Source: Aquabacterium sp. J223 (GTDB lineage: Bacteria; Pseudomonadota; Gammaproteobacteria; Burkholderiales; Burkholderiaceae_C). Taken from it: DNA of 64,000 bases. Location: NCBI RefSeq assembly GCF_024666615.1, contig NZ_CP088297.1:3576501-3640500 (forward strand). The letters are read 5' to 3'. The position numbers were made by a program, and so were the translations under genes. Positions 1-9,128 of this stretch are shown here, piece by piece. Each line of letters starts with the position of its first letter. Position 1 is the stretch's first letter. The notes below the pieces were generated by a model that saw nothing but the letters and a program-made list of their open reading frames with translations, was not told the DNA's origin and searched no databases.

Positions 1-313
1 AGGCGGCGTAGAGCACCACCAGCACGCCCATGCCGGCGATCAGCAGCGCGAACAGCCAGGCCAGGCCGTCCAGCCGCAGCGACAGGTTCAGGCCCGCCGA
101 CGGCAGCCAGTCACGCTGCCAGCCGAGCACCTGGCCGTCGAACACCGGACCGGCCAGCGCGAGCAGCCCTGCGCAGCAGGCGAGCGCGGTCAGGCCGGCG
201 ACCCAGGCGGCGCGCCGGCGTGCGATGGCACCGCCCGGACGGCCGGCCCACCACGCCAGGACGACGCCGGGCAGCAGCGGCAGGGCGACGAGGTACGGCA
301 GCAGGTCCGTCAT
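1..313 (-). CDS. mrpA: Monovalent cation/H+ antiporter subunit A, N-terminal part (cut by window edge)
   Basis: This is the first ~104 residues of a membrane protein read from an ATG at 313 and running off the left edge of the window. The visible part has an N-terminal hydrophobic segment, a second one rich in Ala/Leu/Cys, and then the stretch GLNLSLRLDGLAWLFALLI, which matches the start of the MrpA/PhaA/MnhA family, the large proton-translocating subunit of the multi-subunit Na+(K+)/H+ antiporter. In that family the gene normally heads an mrpABCDEFG operon, so the rest should lie to the left of this window. The assignment rests on recognising the N-terminal motif only. A NuoL/NuoN-like subunit is the main alternative. 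Confidence 0.7.
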   Translation of the reverse strand, partial: MTDLLPYLVALPLLPGVVLAWWAGRPGGAIARRRAAWVAGLTALACCAGLLALAGPVFDGQVLGWQRDWLPSAGLNLSLRLDGLAWLFALLIAGMGVLVVLYAA

Positions 314-385
314 GGGCGGGCGGATTCTAGGGACCGACCGCGCCGGCCCCCCGGAAGTCCCCGCCCTGCGCTGCGGCGCCGACGG

Positions 386-787
386 TCAGCGCGCGGGTCT
401 GGCGGCCGGTGCTGCGGCCGGCGCCGCCACCGTGGGCGCGGCCTGCTGCAGTTGTCCCTCGCTGCGCGGCGCCGGCAGGCGCCTCAGGCTGCCATCGTCC
501 TGCCGCACCGCCTCGCGCATGCACTCGCGGCGTTCGTCCCGACCGGTGGCCCCCTGGCGGCATTCGGCACGGGCCTCGGAGAAGACGCTCAGGCTTTCGC
601 GGCGGGCGTCCGGCGCGGTCTGGCGCGCCGGGCCGTAGCGCGGACCGGTCCAACTGCCCGGGTCGGTGGTCTCCTGCGGCTGGGCGGCGAGCGGACCGTG
701 CAGCGCTGCGCCGATGACCAGCAGGGCCAGCAGGCGCGGCATCGGAGCGCGGGGCAACGAAGCAACCGGGGACGAAGGACGGGGCAT
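386..787 (-). CDS. Small secreted hypothetical protein
   Basis: This encodes 133 residues with an extended basic N-terminus, a hydrophobic signal-like stretch (PRLLALLVIGAALHGPLAA, about residues 17-35) and a probable cleavage after LAAQ. The mature part is Arg/Ala-rich, has two Cys in a segment SEARAECRQG...ERRECMREA, and ends in an Ala/Pro-rich tail. An AGGAGG ribosome-binding site lies about 8 bases before the ATG at 787. This favours that start over the internal ATG at 742, which has no such site. The Cys-containing helix resembles those of small periplasmic proteins of unknown function common in Burkholderiales. I do not recognise a named family. It lies directly upstream of the antiporter gene on the same strand, with 72 bases between them. 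Confidence 0.6.
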   Translation of the reverse strand: MPRPSSPVASLPRAPMPRLLALLVIGAALHGPLAAQPQETTDPGSWTGPRYGPARQTAPDARRESLSVFSEARAECRQGATGRDERRECMREAVRQDDGSLRRLPAPRSEGQLQQAAPTVAAPAAAPAARPAR

Positions 788-877
788 GGTGGCCTCCTGT
801 GCGGGTGATGCAGCGCCCCGCGCAAACGTCGTTCCCGGGTCGATCTGGGCCGTTCCCGGGAGTTCCCCGGGCCGGCG

Positions 878-1291
878 TCAGCCGGGCGGCGCGCTGCTGC
901 TCACCGGCTGGCGGCCCAGGTGGCGCGCCACCGCAGCGGTCAGCTCCTCCGGCCGGGCGGGCTTGAGCAGGTGCTCGGCGCAGCCGGCCTCCAGCGACAT
1001 GTGGCGCGCCGCCAGCATGCCGTAGCCGCTGAGCGCCAGCACCACGGCGCCCTGCTCGCGCAGCACCGGCGCGATGTCCCAGCCGGACATGCCGGGCAGG
1101 CCGATGTCGAGCACCACGAGGTCGGGCCGGAACTCGCCGGCGGCGGACAACGCGGCCAGCGCGGAGCCGGCGGTGCGCACTTCGAAACCCTGGTCGCGCA
1201 GCAGCTCGGCCACGCTTTGGGCACAGTCGTCCATGTCGTCGACGACGAGGACCCGGGGCGAGGCGGCTGGAGGCGAGGTGGGCCCGATCAC
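878..1291 (-). CDS. Stand-alone response regulator receiver domain
   Basis: This 137-residue protein is essentially one CheY-like receiver domain. The acidic pair follows the first strand (VLVVDDMDD), the phospho-acceptor Asp sits in LVVLDIGLPGMSG (about residue 57), the switch Ser is in LALSGYG, and the conserved Lys is in LLKPARPEEL. There is no DNA-binding or enzymatic output domain, so it probably works by protein-protein contact or as a phosphorelay intermediate. The C-terminal tail is short and Ser/Pro-rich. No histidine kinase is next to it, so its partner is unknown. It is transcribed away from the small gene at 1464, leaving about 170 bases of shared upstream DNA. Confidence 0.85.
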   Translation of the reverse strand: MIGPTSPPAASPRVLVVDDMDDCAQSVAELLRDQGFEVRTAGSALAALSAAGEFRPDLVVLDIGLPGMSGWDIAPVLREQGAVVLALSGYGMLAARHMSLEAGCAEHLLKPARPEELTAAVARHLGRQPVSSSAPPG

Positions 1292-1463
1292 GCGGAACTC
1301 CGGTTGGACGACGTCAGCCTATCGTAAGGAAGAGACAGCGCGAACAACTCCGGAAAAGCCCCGCCACGGCGGACATAATCCCGTCGCCGGGCGCCTTAGC
1401 GTCCGCGCGTCCGACCGAAGGCCACGCTGGCCGGTCACCGTCCCCCCCTGCAGCAGCATCCAC

Positions 1464-1682
1464 ATGAAGCGTGTCGAGGTCTGGCATTGGCTCATCCCTG
1501 ACCGGCTCACCGGGCAGCGTCGCCGGTCGCAGCACCGGATGTCCGACGCCGAGGCGAGCGCCGCCTATCCCGACGCCGAGAAGGTCGAGGGCAGCCTCGA
1601 GGTGCGCTGGCTGCCGGAGCCGCAGTCCGAGCAGGACCGCATCCAGACCATCGACTGGCGCAACCAGCCGCCGCGCTCCTGA
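1464..1682 (+). CDS. Small conserved hypothetical protein
   Basis: This encodes 72 residues beginning MKRVEVWHWLI. It is soluble, highly charged, without a signal peptide or membrane segment, and carries a DAEASAAYPDAEKVEGSLEVR stretch with no catalytic motif I know. Similar short proteins of unknown function are common in Burkholderiales genomes, sometimes near fumarase or housekeeping genes. The ATG at 1464 is the only good start in this frame after the divergent receiver gene. It ends 79 bases before the fumarase gene on the same strand. No function is proposed. Confidence 0.55.
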   Translation: MKRVEVWHWLIPDRLTGQRRRSQHRMSDAEASAAYPDAEKVEGSLEVRWLPEPQSEQDRIQTIDWRNQPPRS

Positions 1683-1761
1683 CGGCCCGCGCGAGGGGCC
1701 CCGCCCGTCCGAAGGGCGGCACTGCCGGGGTGACGGGCACCGGGGATAATCCGCCGTTCCC

Positions 1762-3303
1762 ATGACGGTGCCCCTTGCCATGACCACCATCCGCCAGCAG
1801 GACCTCATCGATTCCGTCGCCGCGGCGCTGCAGTTCATCAGCTACTACCACCCGGCCGACTACATCGCCCACCTGGCCCGCGCCTACGAACGCGAGCAGA
1901 GCGCCGCCGCCAAGGACGCGATCGCGCAGATCCTGACCAACTCGCGCCTGTGCGCCGAGGGCCGCCGCCCGATCTGCCAGGACACGGGCATCGTCAACGT
2001 CTTCCTCAAGATCGGCATGGACGTGCGCTGGGAGGGCTTCACCGGCTCGATCCAGGACGCGGTCGACGAGGGCGTGCGCCGCGCCTACAACCACCCGGAC
2101 AACAAGCTGCGCGCGTCGGTGCTGGCCGACCCGATCTTCGAGCGCCGGAACACCAAGGACAACACGCCCGCGGTGGTCTTCATGGAGGTGGTGCCGGGCA
2201 ACACCGTCGACGTGACGGTGGCCGCCAAGGGCGGCGGCTCGGAGAACAAGTCGAAGGTCTACATGCTCAACCCCAGCGACAACATCGTCGACTGGGTGCT
2301 GAAGACCGTGCCGACCATGGGCGCCGGCTGGTGCCCGCCCGGCATGCTAGGCATCGGCGTCGGCGGCACGGCGGAGAAGGCCGCCCTGCTGGCCAAGGAA
2401 GCGCTGATGGACGACATCGACATGTACGAGCTGCTGCAGCGCGGCCCGAAGGACAAGCTGGAGGAGCTGCGCATCGAGCTGTACGAGAAGGTCAACGCGC
2501 TGGGCATCGGTGCGCAGGGCCTGGGCGGCCTGACCACCGTGCTGGACGTGAAGATCAAGACCTGGCCGACGCACGCCGCCAGCAAGCCGATCGCGATGAT
2601 CCCGAACTGCGCCGCCACCCGCCACGCGCACTTCGTGCTCGACGGCAGCGGTCCGGCCTACCTGGAGCCGCCGAGCCTCGACCTGTGGCCCGACGTGCGC
2701 TGGGCGCCCGACTACAACAAGAGCCAGCGCGTCGACCTGAACACGCTGACGAAGGAACAGGTCGCCAGCTGGAAGCCCGGCGACACGCTGCTGCTCAACG
2801 GCAGGATGCTCACCGGCCGCGACGCCGCGCACAAGCGTATCCAGGACATGCTGGCCAAGGGCCAGCCGCTGCCGGTGGACTTCACCAACCGCGTCATCTA
2901 CTACGTCGGCCCGGTCGACCCGGTGCGCGACGAGGTGGTCGGTCCCGCCGGCCCCACCACCGCCACCCGCATGGACAAGTTCACCGACATGATGCTGGCC
3001 CAGACCGGCCTCATCGCCATGGTGGGCAAGGCCGAGCGGGGCCCGGCCGCCATCGACGCCATCCAGAAGCACCGCAGCGCCTACCTGATGGCCGTCGGCG
3101 GCGCGGCCTACCTGGTCAGCAAGGCGATCAAGCAGGCCAAGGTCGTCGGCTTCGAGGACCTGGGCATGGAGGCCATCTACGAGTTCGACGTGGTCGACAT
3201 GCCGGTGACCGTGGCGGTGGACGCCGGCGGTACCAGCGCGCACGTCACCGGGCCGAAGGAGTGGCAGGCCAAGATCGGCAAGATCCCGGTGGCGGTGGCC
3301 TGA
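1762..3303 (+). CDS. fumA: Fumarate hydratase, class I (iron-sulfur)
   Basis: This 513-residue protein matches the oxygen-sensitive class I fumarases, which interconvert fumarate and L-malate in the citric acid cycle using a 4Fe-4S cluster. The N-terminal alpha domain contains CQDTGIVNVF, with one cluster-ligand Cys, and KGGGSENKSK. The PPGMLGIGVGGTAEKA segment is typical of the family, and the C-terminal beta domain includes LLNGRMLTGRDAAHKR, GPAGPTTATRMDKF and DAGGTSAHVTGP. Alpha and beta domains are fused in one chain of normal length. Two ATGs are possible (1762 and 1780). The second gives MTTIRQQDLI, which aligns better with typical N-termini, but neither has a strong ribosome-binding site. 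The tartrate dehydratase relatives are the alternative reading. Confidence 0.93.
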   Translation: MTVPLAMTTIRQQDLIDSVAAALQFISYYHPADYIAHLARAYEREQSAAAKDAIAQILTNSRLCAEGRRPICQDTGIVNVFLKIGMDVRWEGFTGSIQDAVDEGVRRAYNHPDNKLRASVLADPIFERRNTKDNTPAVVFMEVVPGNTVDVTVAAKGGGSENKSKVYMLNPSDNIVDWVLKTVPTMGAGWCPPGMLGIGVGGTAEKAALLAKEALMDDIDMYELLQRGPKDKLEELRIELYEKVNALGIGAQGLGGLTTVLDVKIKTWPTHAASKPIAMIPNCAATRHAHFVLDGSGPAYLEPPSLDLWPDVRWAPDYNKSQRVDLNTLTKEQVASWKPGDTLLLNGRMLTGRDAAHKRIQDMLAKGQPLPVDFTNRVIYYVGPVDPVRDEVVGPAGPTTATRMDKFTDMMLAQTGLIAMVGKAERGPAAIDAIQKHRSAYLMAVGGAAYLVSKAIKQAKVVGFEDLGMEAIYEFDVVDMPVTVAVDAGGTSAHVTGPKEWQAKIGKIPVAVA

Positions 3304-3313
3304 GCACGATGCG

Positions 3314-3979
3314 ATGTTGAGCAAGTCGCAGGTGGATCGCCTGGGAGAGCGCCTCAAGCAAGGTACTCTGTCCGAAGACGACCTGCGCTTGCTCGACGAC
3401 TATCGTAGGACAGCATCGACCGCTTATGACAGCGTGAGTGAGCGCCTGCGACACTTCGGCTTCCAAGTCACCGGCCGGCCCGCCAAAGCCACCCAATCCA
3501 TTCGTGCCAAGCTGCGTCGTGAACACTGTCGCCTGACCCAGATTCAGGACATCGCCGGGTGCCGCATCGTCGTTGGGGACGCGAGGGACCAGGAAATGGC
3601 CGCGGCCCGGATCGAACAGATATTTCCAGGTTGTCGGAAGCACGACAGGCGAGTCGCCCCCAGCTTTGGCTACAGAGCCATTCACTTCGTCACCGCGGAT
3701 CAACCACTTCCTGTTGAGATCCAACTTCGGACGGCGCTGCAGCATCAATGGGCCGAGTTCTCCGAGAAGCTTTCAGATCGCTATGGGCTAGAGGTGAAGT
3801 ACGGCGGCGGCAGCGAATCGCTCAAAGAGCGATTGATGGGAGCCAGCATCCTGGTCGCTCAGATTGAGGCCGTCGAGCTGTATGGCGATCGATCGCTGGT
3901 GGAGCAACTGCGGGCCATGCGAAACGATCTGTTGAACGGCCTGCGTACGGCGGCGGCAGAACTGGACAAGGAGCAGTAG
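3314..3979 (+). CDS. RelA/SpoT-domain nucleotide pyrophosphokinase, candidate toxSAS-type toxin
   Basis: This 221-residue single-domain protein resembles the (p)ppGpp synthetase domain. Recognisable elements are GRPAKATQSIRAKLRRE (nucleotide-binding basic helix), QIQDIAGCRIVV (metal-binding Asp), FGYRAIHFV (Tyr that stacks on the acceptor base in Rel enzymes) and PVEIQLRTALQHQWAE (catalytic Glu). It has no hydrolase, TGS or ACT domain, so it is a small alarmone-synthetase-like enzyme. Some of this superfamily are toxins that make (pp)pApp or pyrophosphorylate tRNA, each paired with a small antitoxin. The next gene starts two bases after its stop, which fits such a pair. Sampled GC is near 57%, far below its neighbours, suggesting acquisition. 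The domain is secure; toxicity is inference. Confidence 0.8.
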   Translation: MLSKSQVDRLGERLKQGTLSEDDLRLLDDYRRTASTAYDSVSERLRHFGFQVTGRPAKATQSIRAKLRREHCRLTQIQDIAGCRIVVGDARDQEMAAARIEQIFPGCRKHDRRVAPSFGYRAIHFVTADQPLPVEIQLRTALQHQWAEFSEKLSDRYGLEVKYGGGSESLKERLMGASILVAQIEAVELYGDRSLVEQLRAMRNDLLNGLRTAAAELDKEQ

Positions 3980-3981
3980 CG

Positions 3982-4221
3982 ATGTACTTTCTCGTCGAAT
4001 ACGACCGAGCGGCCGGGCGGCTGGACGCCCTGCGCCCGTTCCTGGATCAAGTCCAGGCGCAGGAAGAACGACTGGCCACCGAGCTCCGCCACTTGCAGGC
4101 CGGTACCGATGTCGAAGTCGTGCTGCTGGACGCCCCCGACGAAACGGCCTTGAGGCGGACCCATCTGCGCTACTTCGTACCGTTGCCCGAATTGGCACGC
4201 GGCCGGCTCGACAACGATTGA
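3982..4221 (+). CDS. Small acidic partner of the RelA/SpoT-domain gene, candidate antitoxin
   Basis: This 79-residue soluble acidic protein begins MYFLVEYDRAAGRLDAL and contains a central VEVVLLDAPDETALRRTH segment. It has no signal peptide, DNA-binding helix-turn-helix or membrane segment that I can see. An AGGAG sequence inside the last codons of the synthetase gene is well placed for its ATG, and only two bases separate the genes, so the two are very likely co-translated. I recall short proteins of this type next to RelA/SpoT-domain genes, but cannot confirm the family here. By analogy with toxSAS modules it may neutralise the upstream enzyme by binding it. A regulatory or accessory role is equally possible. 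Confidence 0.6.
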   Translation: MYFLVEYDRAAGRLDALRPFLDQVQAQEERLATELRHLQAGTDVEVVLLDAPDETALRRTHLRYFVPLPELARGRLDND

Positions 4222-4227
4222 TTCGCG

Positions 4228-4833
4228 ATGGCTGCCGTCATGGTCAGGACAAGCGTGTCCAGCAGCGCTGACGTGCTGGTCGCCGTCGCGCTGTGCCTGA
4301 CGCTGGCGGGCTGCGCCGGGTTCGGTCGCTCGCCGCTGGGCGGCACGCTCGAATCCTTCGACGCCACCGACCGCTTTTCGCGGCGTGTCAGCGCGCCACC
4401 GGCGCAGGCCTGCGAGGCCGCGCGGCTGGCGCTGCTCAGCCAGGGCTACCAGGTCAGCGTGTTGAAGGCCGACGAGCTGCGCGGCCGCAAGAACTTCCAG
4501 CCGCAGGCTGACCGCCATGCGCAGGTGGAGGTGCACGTGGTCTGCGCCCTGGCCGCCGGCGGCGCCGACCAGGGCGAGGTCTTCGTCAACGCGGTGCAGG
4601 ACCGCTACGAGCTGAAGAAGAGCAGCAACGCCGCCAGCATCGGCGTGCCGGCCATCGCCTCGCTGTCGCTGCCCTTCTCGCTGGGCAACGACGCCATGGT
4701 CAAGACGGCCAGCGAGACCATCATCGCCGAGCGCTTCTACGACCGCTTCTTCGAGGTGCTGGAACGCTACCTCGGCTCGGCCACCCGGCTGCCGAGCGAG
4801 GAGATGGCCGGCACGTCGGCGATCCCGCGCTGA
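4228..4833 (+). CDS. DUF2242 family lipoprotein
   Basis: This 201-residue protein has a lipoprotein signal: a hydrophobic stretch ends at a lipobox LAGC (Cys about residue 29), so the mature protein is probably anchored in the outer membrane facing the periplasm. The mature domain matches the DUF2242 family of Betaproteobacteria, with a segment resembling SQGYQVSVLKADELRGRKNF and the later ELKKSSNAASIGVPAIASLS, which leads into the FYDRFFEVLERYL helix. The family has no established function. The gene lies 6 bases after the candidate antitoxin, but its GC content and codon use match the core genome, so it is probably not part of the insert. The start may also be the Met five codons downstream. 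Confidence 0.75.
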   Translation: MAAVMVRTSVSSSADVLVAVALCLTLAGCAGFGRSPLGGTLESFDATDRFSRRVSAPPAQACEAARLALLSQGYQVSVLKADELRGRKNFQPQADRHAQVEVHVVCALAAGGADQGEVFVNAVQDRYELKKSSNAASIGVPAIASLSLPFSLGNDAMVKTASETIIAERFYDRFFEVLERYLGSATRLPSEEMAGTSAIPR

Positions 4834-4848
4834 GGCCGCAGCCGCCCG

Positions 4849-6142
4849 TCATGCCGCCTCCGGCGGCGCGGCGTTGTGCACCACCTGCTGCGGGTAGGGG
4901 ATCTCCACCCCGAGCGACCGCAGCCGGCGCAGCACCGCCAGGTTGACCTCGGAGCGCACGTTGCCCTGCCCGTTCTCGGGGTCGGCGATCCAGAAGTTCA
5001 GCCGCAGCTCCAGGCCGTGGGCGCCGAAGTTCTCCAGCAGCACGGCGGGCCCGGGCTCGGCCAGCACGCGCGGCACCGACGCCAGCGTCTCGCACAGCGC
5101 CGGCATCAGCGCCTCCAGGTCGCTGCCGTAGCCCACCGACACCGCGGTGTTGATCTGCACCTTCGGGTCGGCCAGCGAGGAGTTCTCCACCCGCTGGGTG
5201 ATGAGCAGCTCGTTGGGCACGATGGACTCGCGGCCGTTCAACGCCCGGATCACGGTGTAGCGGGTGTTGATGTCGGTGATGCGGCCCTCGAAGTTGTCGA
5301 CCTTCACCGTGTCGCCGATGCGCACGCTGCGCTCGGCCAGGATGACGAAGCCGGAGACGTAGTTCGACGCCAGCTTCTGCAGGCCGAAGCCGATGCCCAC
5401 CCCCCACCGCGCCGCCGAGCACCGACAGCGCCGTCAGGTCGATGCCCGCGGCCGACAGCGCCATCAGCAGGCCGACGAAGAGCAGCAGCGCGCGCACCGC
5501 GTTGGCCGCCATTTTTCGCAGCGACAGGTGCGCCAGGGTGGCGCCCTCGGCGTCCTTCAGCAGCCGGGCCTCGATGGCGGCCGACAGCCACAGCGCCGCC
5601 ACCAGCACCACGCCCGCGCTGACCGCGCCCTCGATCACGTTGCGCAGGCTGATGCGCGCATCGCCCACCGTCCAGCCGATGGCGTCCAGCTCGGCCAGCA
5701 CCAGCGGCAGCAGGCCGGTGAGCCACAGCACGAGCCAGCCCCACACCAGCCAGGACAGCGTGCGCTCGATCGCGCGCACCAGCGGCGACCGGGGGAACGC
5801 CACCCGCAGCACCCGCACGCCGAAGCGGATGGCCAGCAGCGAGGCCAGCAGCGGCAGCGCCAGCCGGTACAGCCCGGTGGGCAGCCCGAGCGTGGTGAGC
5901 AGCAGCCGGGCGCCGAAGGCCAGCGCCAGCGCCAGCGCCGGGAACAGCACGCCGTCGACCAGGCGGTCGCCGAACCAGATGCTGCCGGGCTTCGGCTGGC
6001 GGCCGCGCAGCCAGCGCGTCAGCCCCCAGGCGAGCCCCAGCGCCAGCGCCAGCGCGGCGAACGCCCAGCCGATGCCGGGGTGGGCCAGCGTGGCCGCCAG
6101 CGCCCGCAGGTCGAGCGGCGTGCCGAAGCCGAGCGCCCCCAC
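4849..6142 (-). CDS. MscS-family mechanosensitive channel, reading frame broken once
   Basis: The product opens during hypo-osmotic shock to release solutes from the cytoplasm. From a GTG at 6142 the protein has about five hydrophobic segments, then the pore-lining helix and the MscS beta domain. The family motif should read GAVGVGIGFGLQKLASNYVSGF. Here the frame is lost at GAVG and resumes one base out at GIGFGLQKLASNYVSG. The break coincides with a run of six C (plus strand 5400-5405) where five would keep the frame. Removing one base gives about 430 residues with normal C-terminal features (ITDINTRYTVIRA, VPNELLITQRVENSS). The gene starts immediately after the deacetylase stop, so the two are one transcription unit. 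Confidence 0.85.
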
Positions 6143-6143
6143 C

Positions 6144-7076
6144 TCAGGAACTCAGCACCTTCAGGTGCGCGGCGACGCTGCGCGCCAGCGCCCCCATCGC
6201 ATAACCGCCCTCGAGGCAGGAGACGATGCGGCCGCCGGCGTGGCGGTCGGCCACCTCCTTGATGGCTTGTGTCAGCCACTGGTAGTCGGCCTCGACCAGG
6301 CCGAGCTGGCCGAGGTCGTCGTCGCGGTGGGCGTCGAAGCCGGCGCTGACGAACACCATCTGCGGCCGGAAGGCGTGCAGCCGCGGCAGCCAGGTGGCCT
6401 GCACCAGCTCGCGCACCTCGGGGCCGCGGGTGTAGGCCGGCACCGGGATGCTGACGATGTTGCCGGCGCGCGGCCGCTCGCCGCTGAAGGGGTAGAGCGC
6501 CTGCTGGAAGAGGTTGACCATGAGGATGCGCTCGTCGCCGGCGACGATGTCCTCGGTGCCGTTGCCGTGGTGCACGTCGAAGTCGACGATGGCCACCCGC
6601 GACAGGCCGCGCTCGTCGAGCGCATGGCGCGCGGCCACCGCCACGTTGTTGACGAAGCAGAAGCCCATCGTCTCGTCGCGGGTGGCGTGGTGGCCGGGCG
6701 GCCGCACCGCGCAGAAGGCGTTGTCGGCACGGCCGTCGATCACCGCGTCGGTGGCGGCCACCGCCGCGCCGGCGGCGTGCCGCACCGCATCCCAGGTGGC
6801 CGGGCAGGCGCTGGTGTCGGGGTCGAAGGCATGGTGGCCGCCCTCTTCGGCCAGGTGGCTCAGCACGTCCTGCAGCTGCAGCAGGTAGCGCTGCTCGTGC
6901 GCGCGGGCCATCTGCGCCAGCGTGGCCGGACCGGCCTGCTCGAAGACCAGCGCGTCGTCCAGGCCGGTGGCGCGCAGGTGGTCGGCGATGGCGTCCAGGC
7001 GGGCCGGGCATTCCGGGTGGCCGCGGCCCATGTCGTGCGCCTTGCACGCAGGATGGGAATAGAAGGCGGTGGGCAT
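6144..7076 (-). CDS. Histone-deacetylase-family (AcuC/HDAC-like) zinc hydrolase
   Basis: This 310-residue protein belongs to the arginase/deacetylase fold family that removes acyl groups from lysine or polyamine-type amides. Zinc and catalytic residues are visible: RPPGHHAT (catalytic His pair), FCFVNNVAVAA, VDFDVHHGNGTE (Asp and His zinc ligands) and SAGFDAHRDDDLG (third ligand Asp). The start MPTAFYSHPAC is chosen because family members begin near this motif. An earlier in-frame start would crowd the divergent MoxR gene. It is followed within two bases by the MscS gene. In bacteria the natural substrate is usually unknown; acetylpolyamine or acetyl-CoA synthetase deacetylation are the known roles of relatives. 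Confidence 0.9.
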   Translation of the reverse strand: MPTAFYSHPACKAHDMGRGHPECPARLDAIADHLRATGLDDALVFEQAGPATLAQMARAHEQRYLLQLQDVLSHLAEEGGHHAFDPDTSACPATWDAVRHAAGAAVAATDAVIDGRADNAFCAVRPPGHHATRDETMGFCFVNNVAVAARHALDERGLSRVAIVDFDVHHGNGTEDIVAGDERILMVNLFQQALYPFSGERPRAGNIVSIPVPAYTRGPEVRELVQATWLPRLHAFRPQMVFVSAGFDAHRDDDLGQLGLVEADYQWLTQAIKEVADRHAGGRIVSCLEGGYAMGALARSVAAHLKVLSS

Positions 7077-7126
7077 GGGATCTCGGCGCGAGGCGGGCAT
7101 GGGTTTCGGGTAAGGTCGCACGCTGC

Positions 7127-8161
<1,035 letters not shown>

Positions 8162-8171
8162 GTCTTCGGCG

Positions 8172-9128
8172 ATGGCCTATTCGCGGCTGCGCCGCTGGTG
8201 GCACGACCGCCTGCCCGCCACCGACGCCCTCACCCTGACCCAGGGCAACATCTACATCCTGCCGAGCAAGGCCGGCGTCACCTTCGCGCTGACGCTGGCG
8301 CTGATGCTGGTGGCATCGATCAACTACCAGCTCAGCCTCGGCTACGCGCTGACCTTCCTGCTCGCCGGGGCGGGGTTGACGTCGATGATCCTGACGCACC
8401 GGGTGCTGCGTGGCCTGTCGCTGCGCCTGAGGCCGCCGCAGGCGGTGTTCGCCGGCGCGCCGGCCATGCTGGAGATCGCGGTGCAGAGCGCCGGCCGCCG
8501 CGGCCATGGACTGGGCTTCGCCTTGCTGGAGCCCGAGGTTGGCCGCCACCAGCGCATCTGGGTGCGGCTGGAGGTGCCGCCCGCCGGCGAGGCCCGGGTG
8601 CAGCTGGCCTGGACCCCGCCCCATCGCGGCGTGCACCGGCTGCCGCTGCTGATCGCCGAGACGCGCTACCCCTTCGGCCTGTTCCGCGCCTGGACGCTGT
8701 GGCGCACGCAATCGCCGCTGCTGGCCTACCCGGCGCCGGAACAGCCGCCGGTGCCGCTGCCGCGGGCGCAGGCCAGCGGGCCCGACGCGCCGGCCGGCCG
8801 CCGCGAGGGCGGTGGCGACCTCGAAGGCGTGCGCGCCTACCAGCGCGGCGACGCGCTGCGCCGCATCGTGTGGAAGAAGGCCGCGCGTTCGGGCGAGCTG
8901 GTCAGCCGCGACACCGCCACCCCGGCGCGCCAGCAGCTGTGGCTGGACTTCGAACAGCTGCGCCTGAACGACCCCGAAGGCCGGCTGTCGCGCCTGGCCG
9001 CCTGGGTGCTGCAGGCCGAAGCGCGCGGGCTGCAGCACGGCCTGCGCCTGCCCGGCCGCGAGATCGCCCCCGGCCAGGGCGAGGTCCACTGCCGTCAGGC
9101 GCTGGAGGCGCTGGCGCTGTGGTCATGA
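8172..9128 (+). CDS. DUF58 domain-containing protein
   Basis: This 318-residue protein has two adjacent membrane helices near its start (about residues 36-80) and a large cytoplasmic or periplasmic domain. It ends in the DUF58 signature region: GDLEGVRAYQRGDALRRIVW followed by KKAARSGELVSRDT. DUF58 proteins are von Willebrand-like and are nearly always encoded between a MoxR ATPase and a transglutaminase-like membrane protein, as here. It starts 10 bases after the MoxR stop, and its stop codon overlaps the next start (ATGA). Function is inferred from this conserved context: probable client or partner of the MoxR ATPase in an envelope-related process. Confidence 0.88.
   Translation: MAYSRLRRWWHDRLPATDALTLTQGNIYILPSKAGVTFALTLALMLVASINYQLSLGYALTFLLAGAGLTSMILTHRVLRGLSLRLRPPQAVFAGAPAMLEIAVQSAGRRGHGLGFALLEPEVGRHQRIWVRLEVPPAGEARVQLAWTPPHRGVHRLPLLIAETRYPFGLFRAWTLWRTQSPLLAYPAPEQPPVPLPRAQASGPDAPAGRREGGGDLEGVRAYQRGDALRRIVWKKAARSGELVSRDTATPARQQLWLDFEQLRLNDPEGRLSRLAAWVLQAEARGLQHGLRLPGREIAPGQGEVHCRQALEALALWS

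Noticed and set aside
8198-9124. Upstream extension of the transglutaminase frame
   Set aside because: The region codes for the DUF58 protein in another frame with clear motifs; the transglutaminase starts at the overlapping ATG at 9125.
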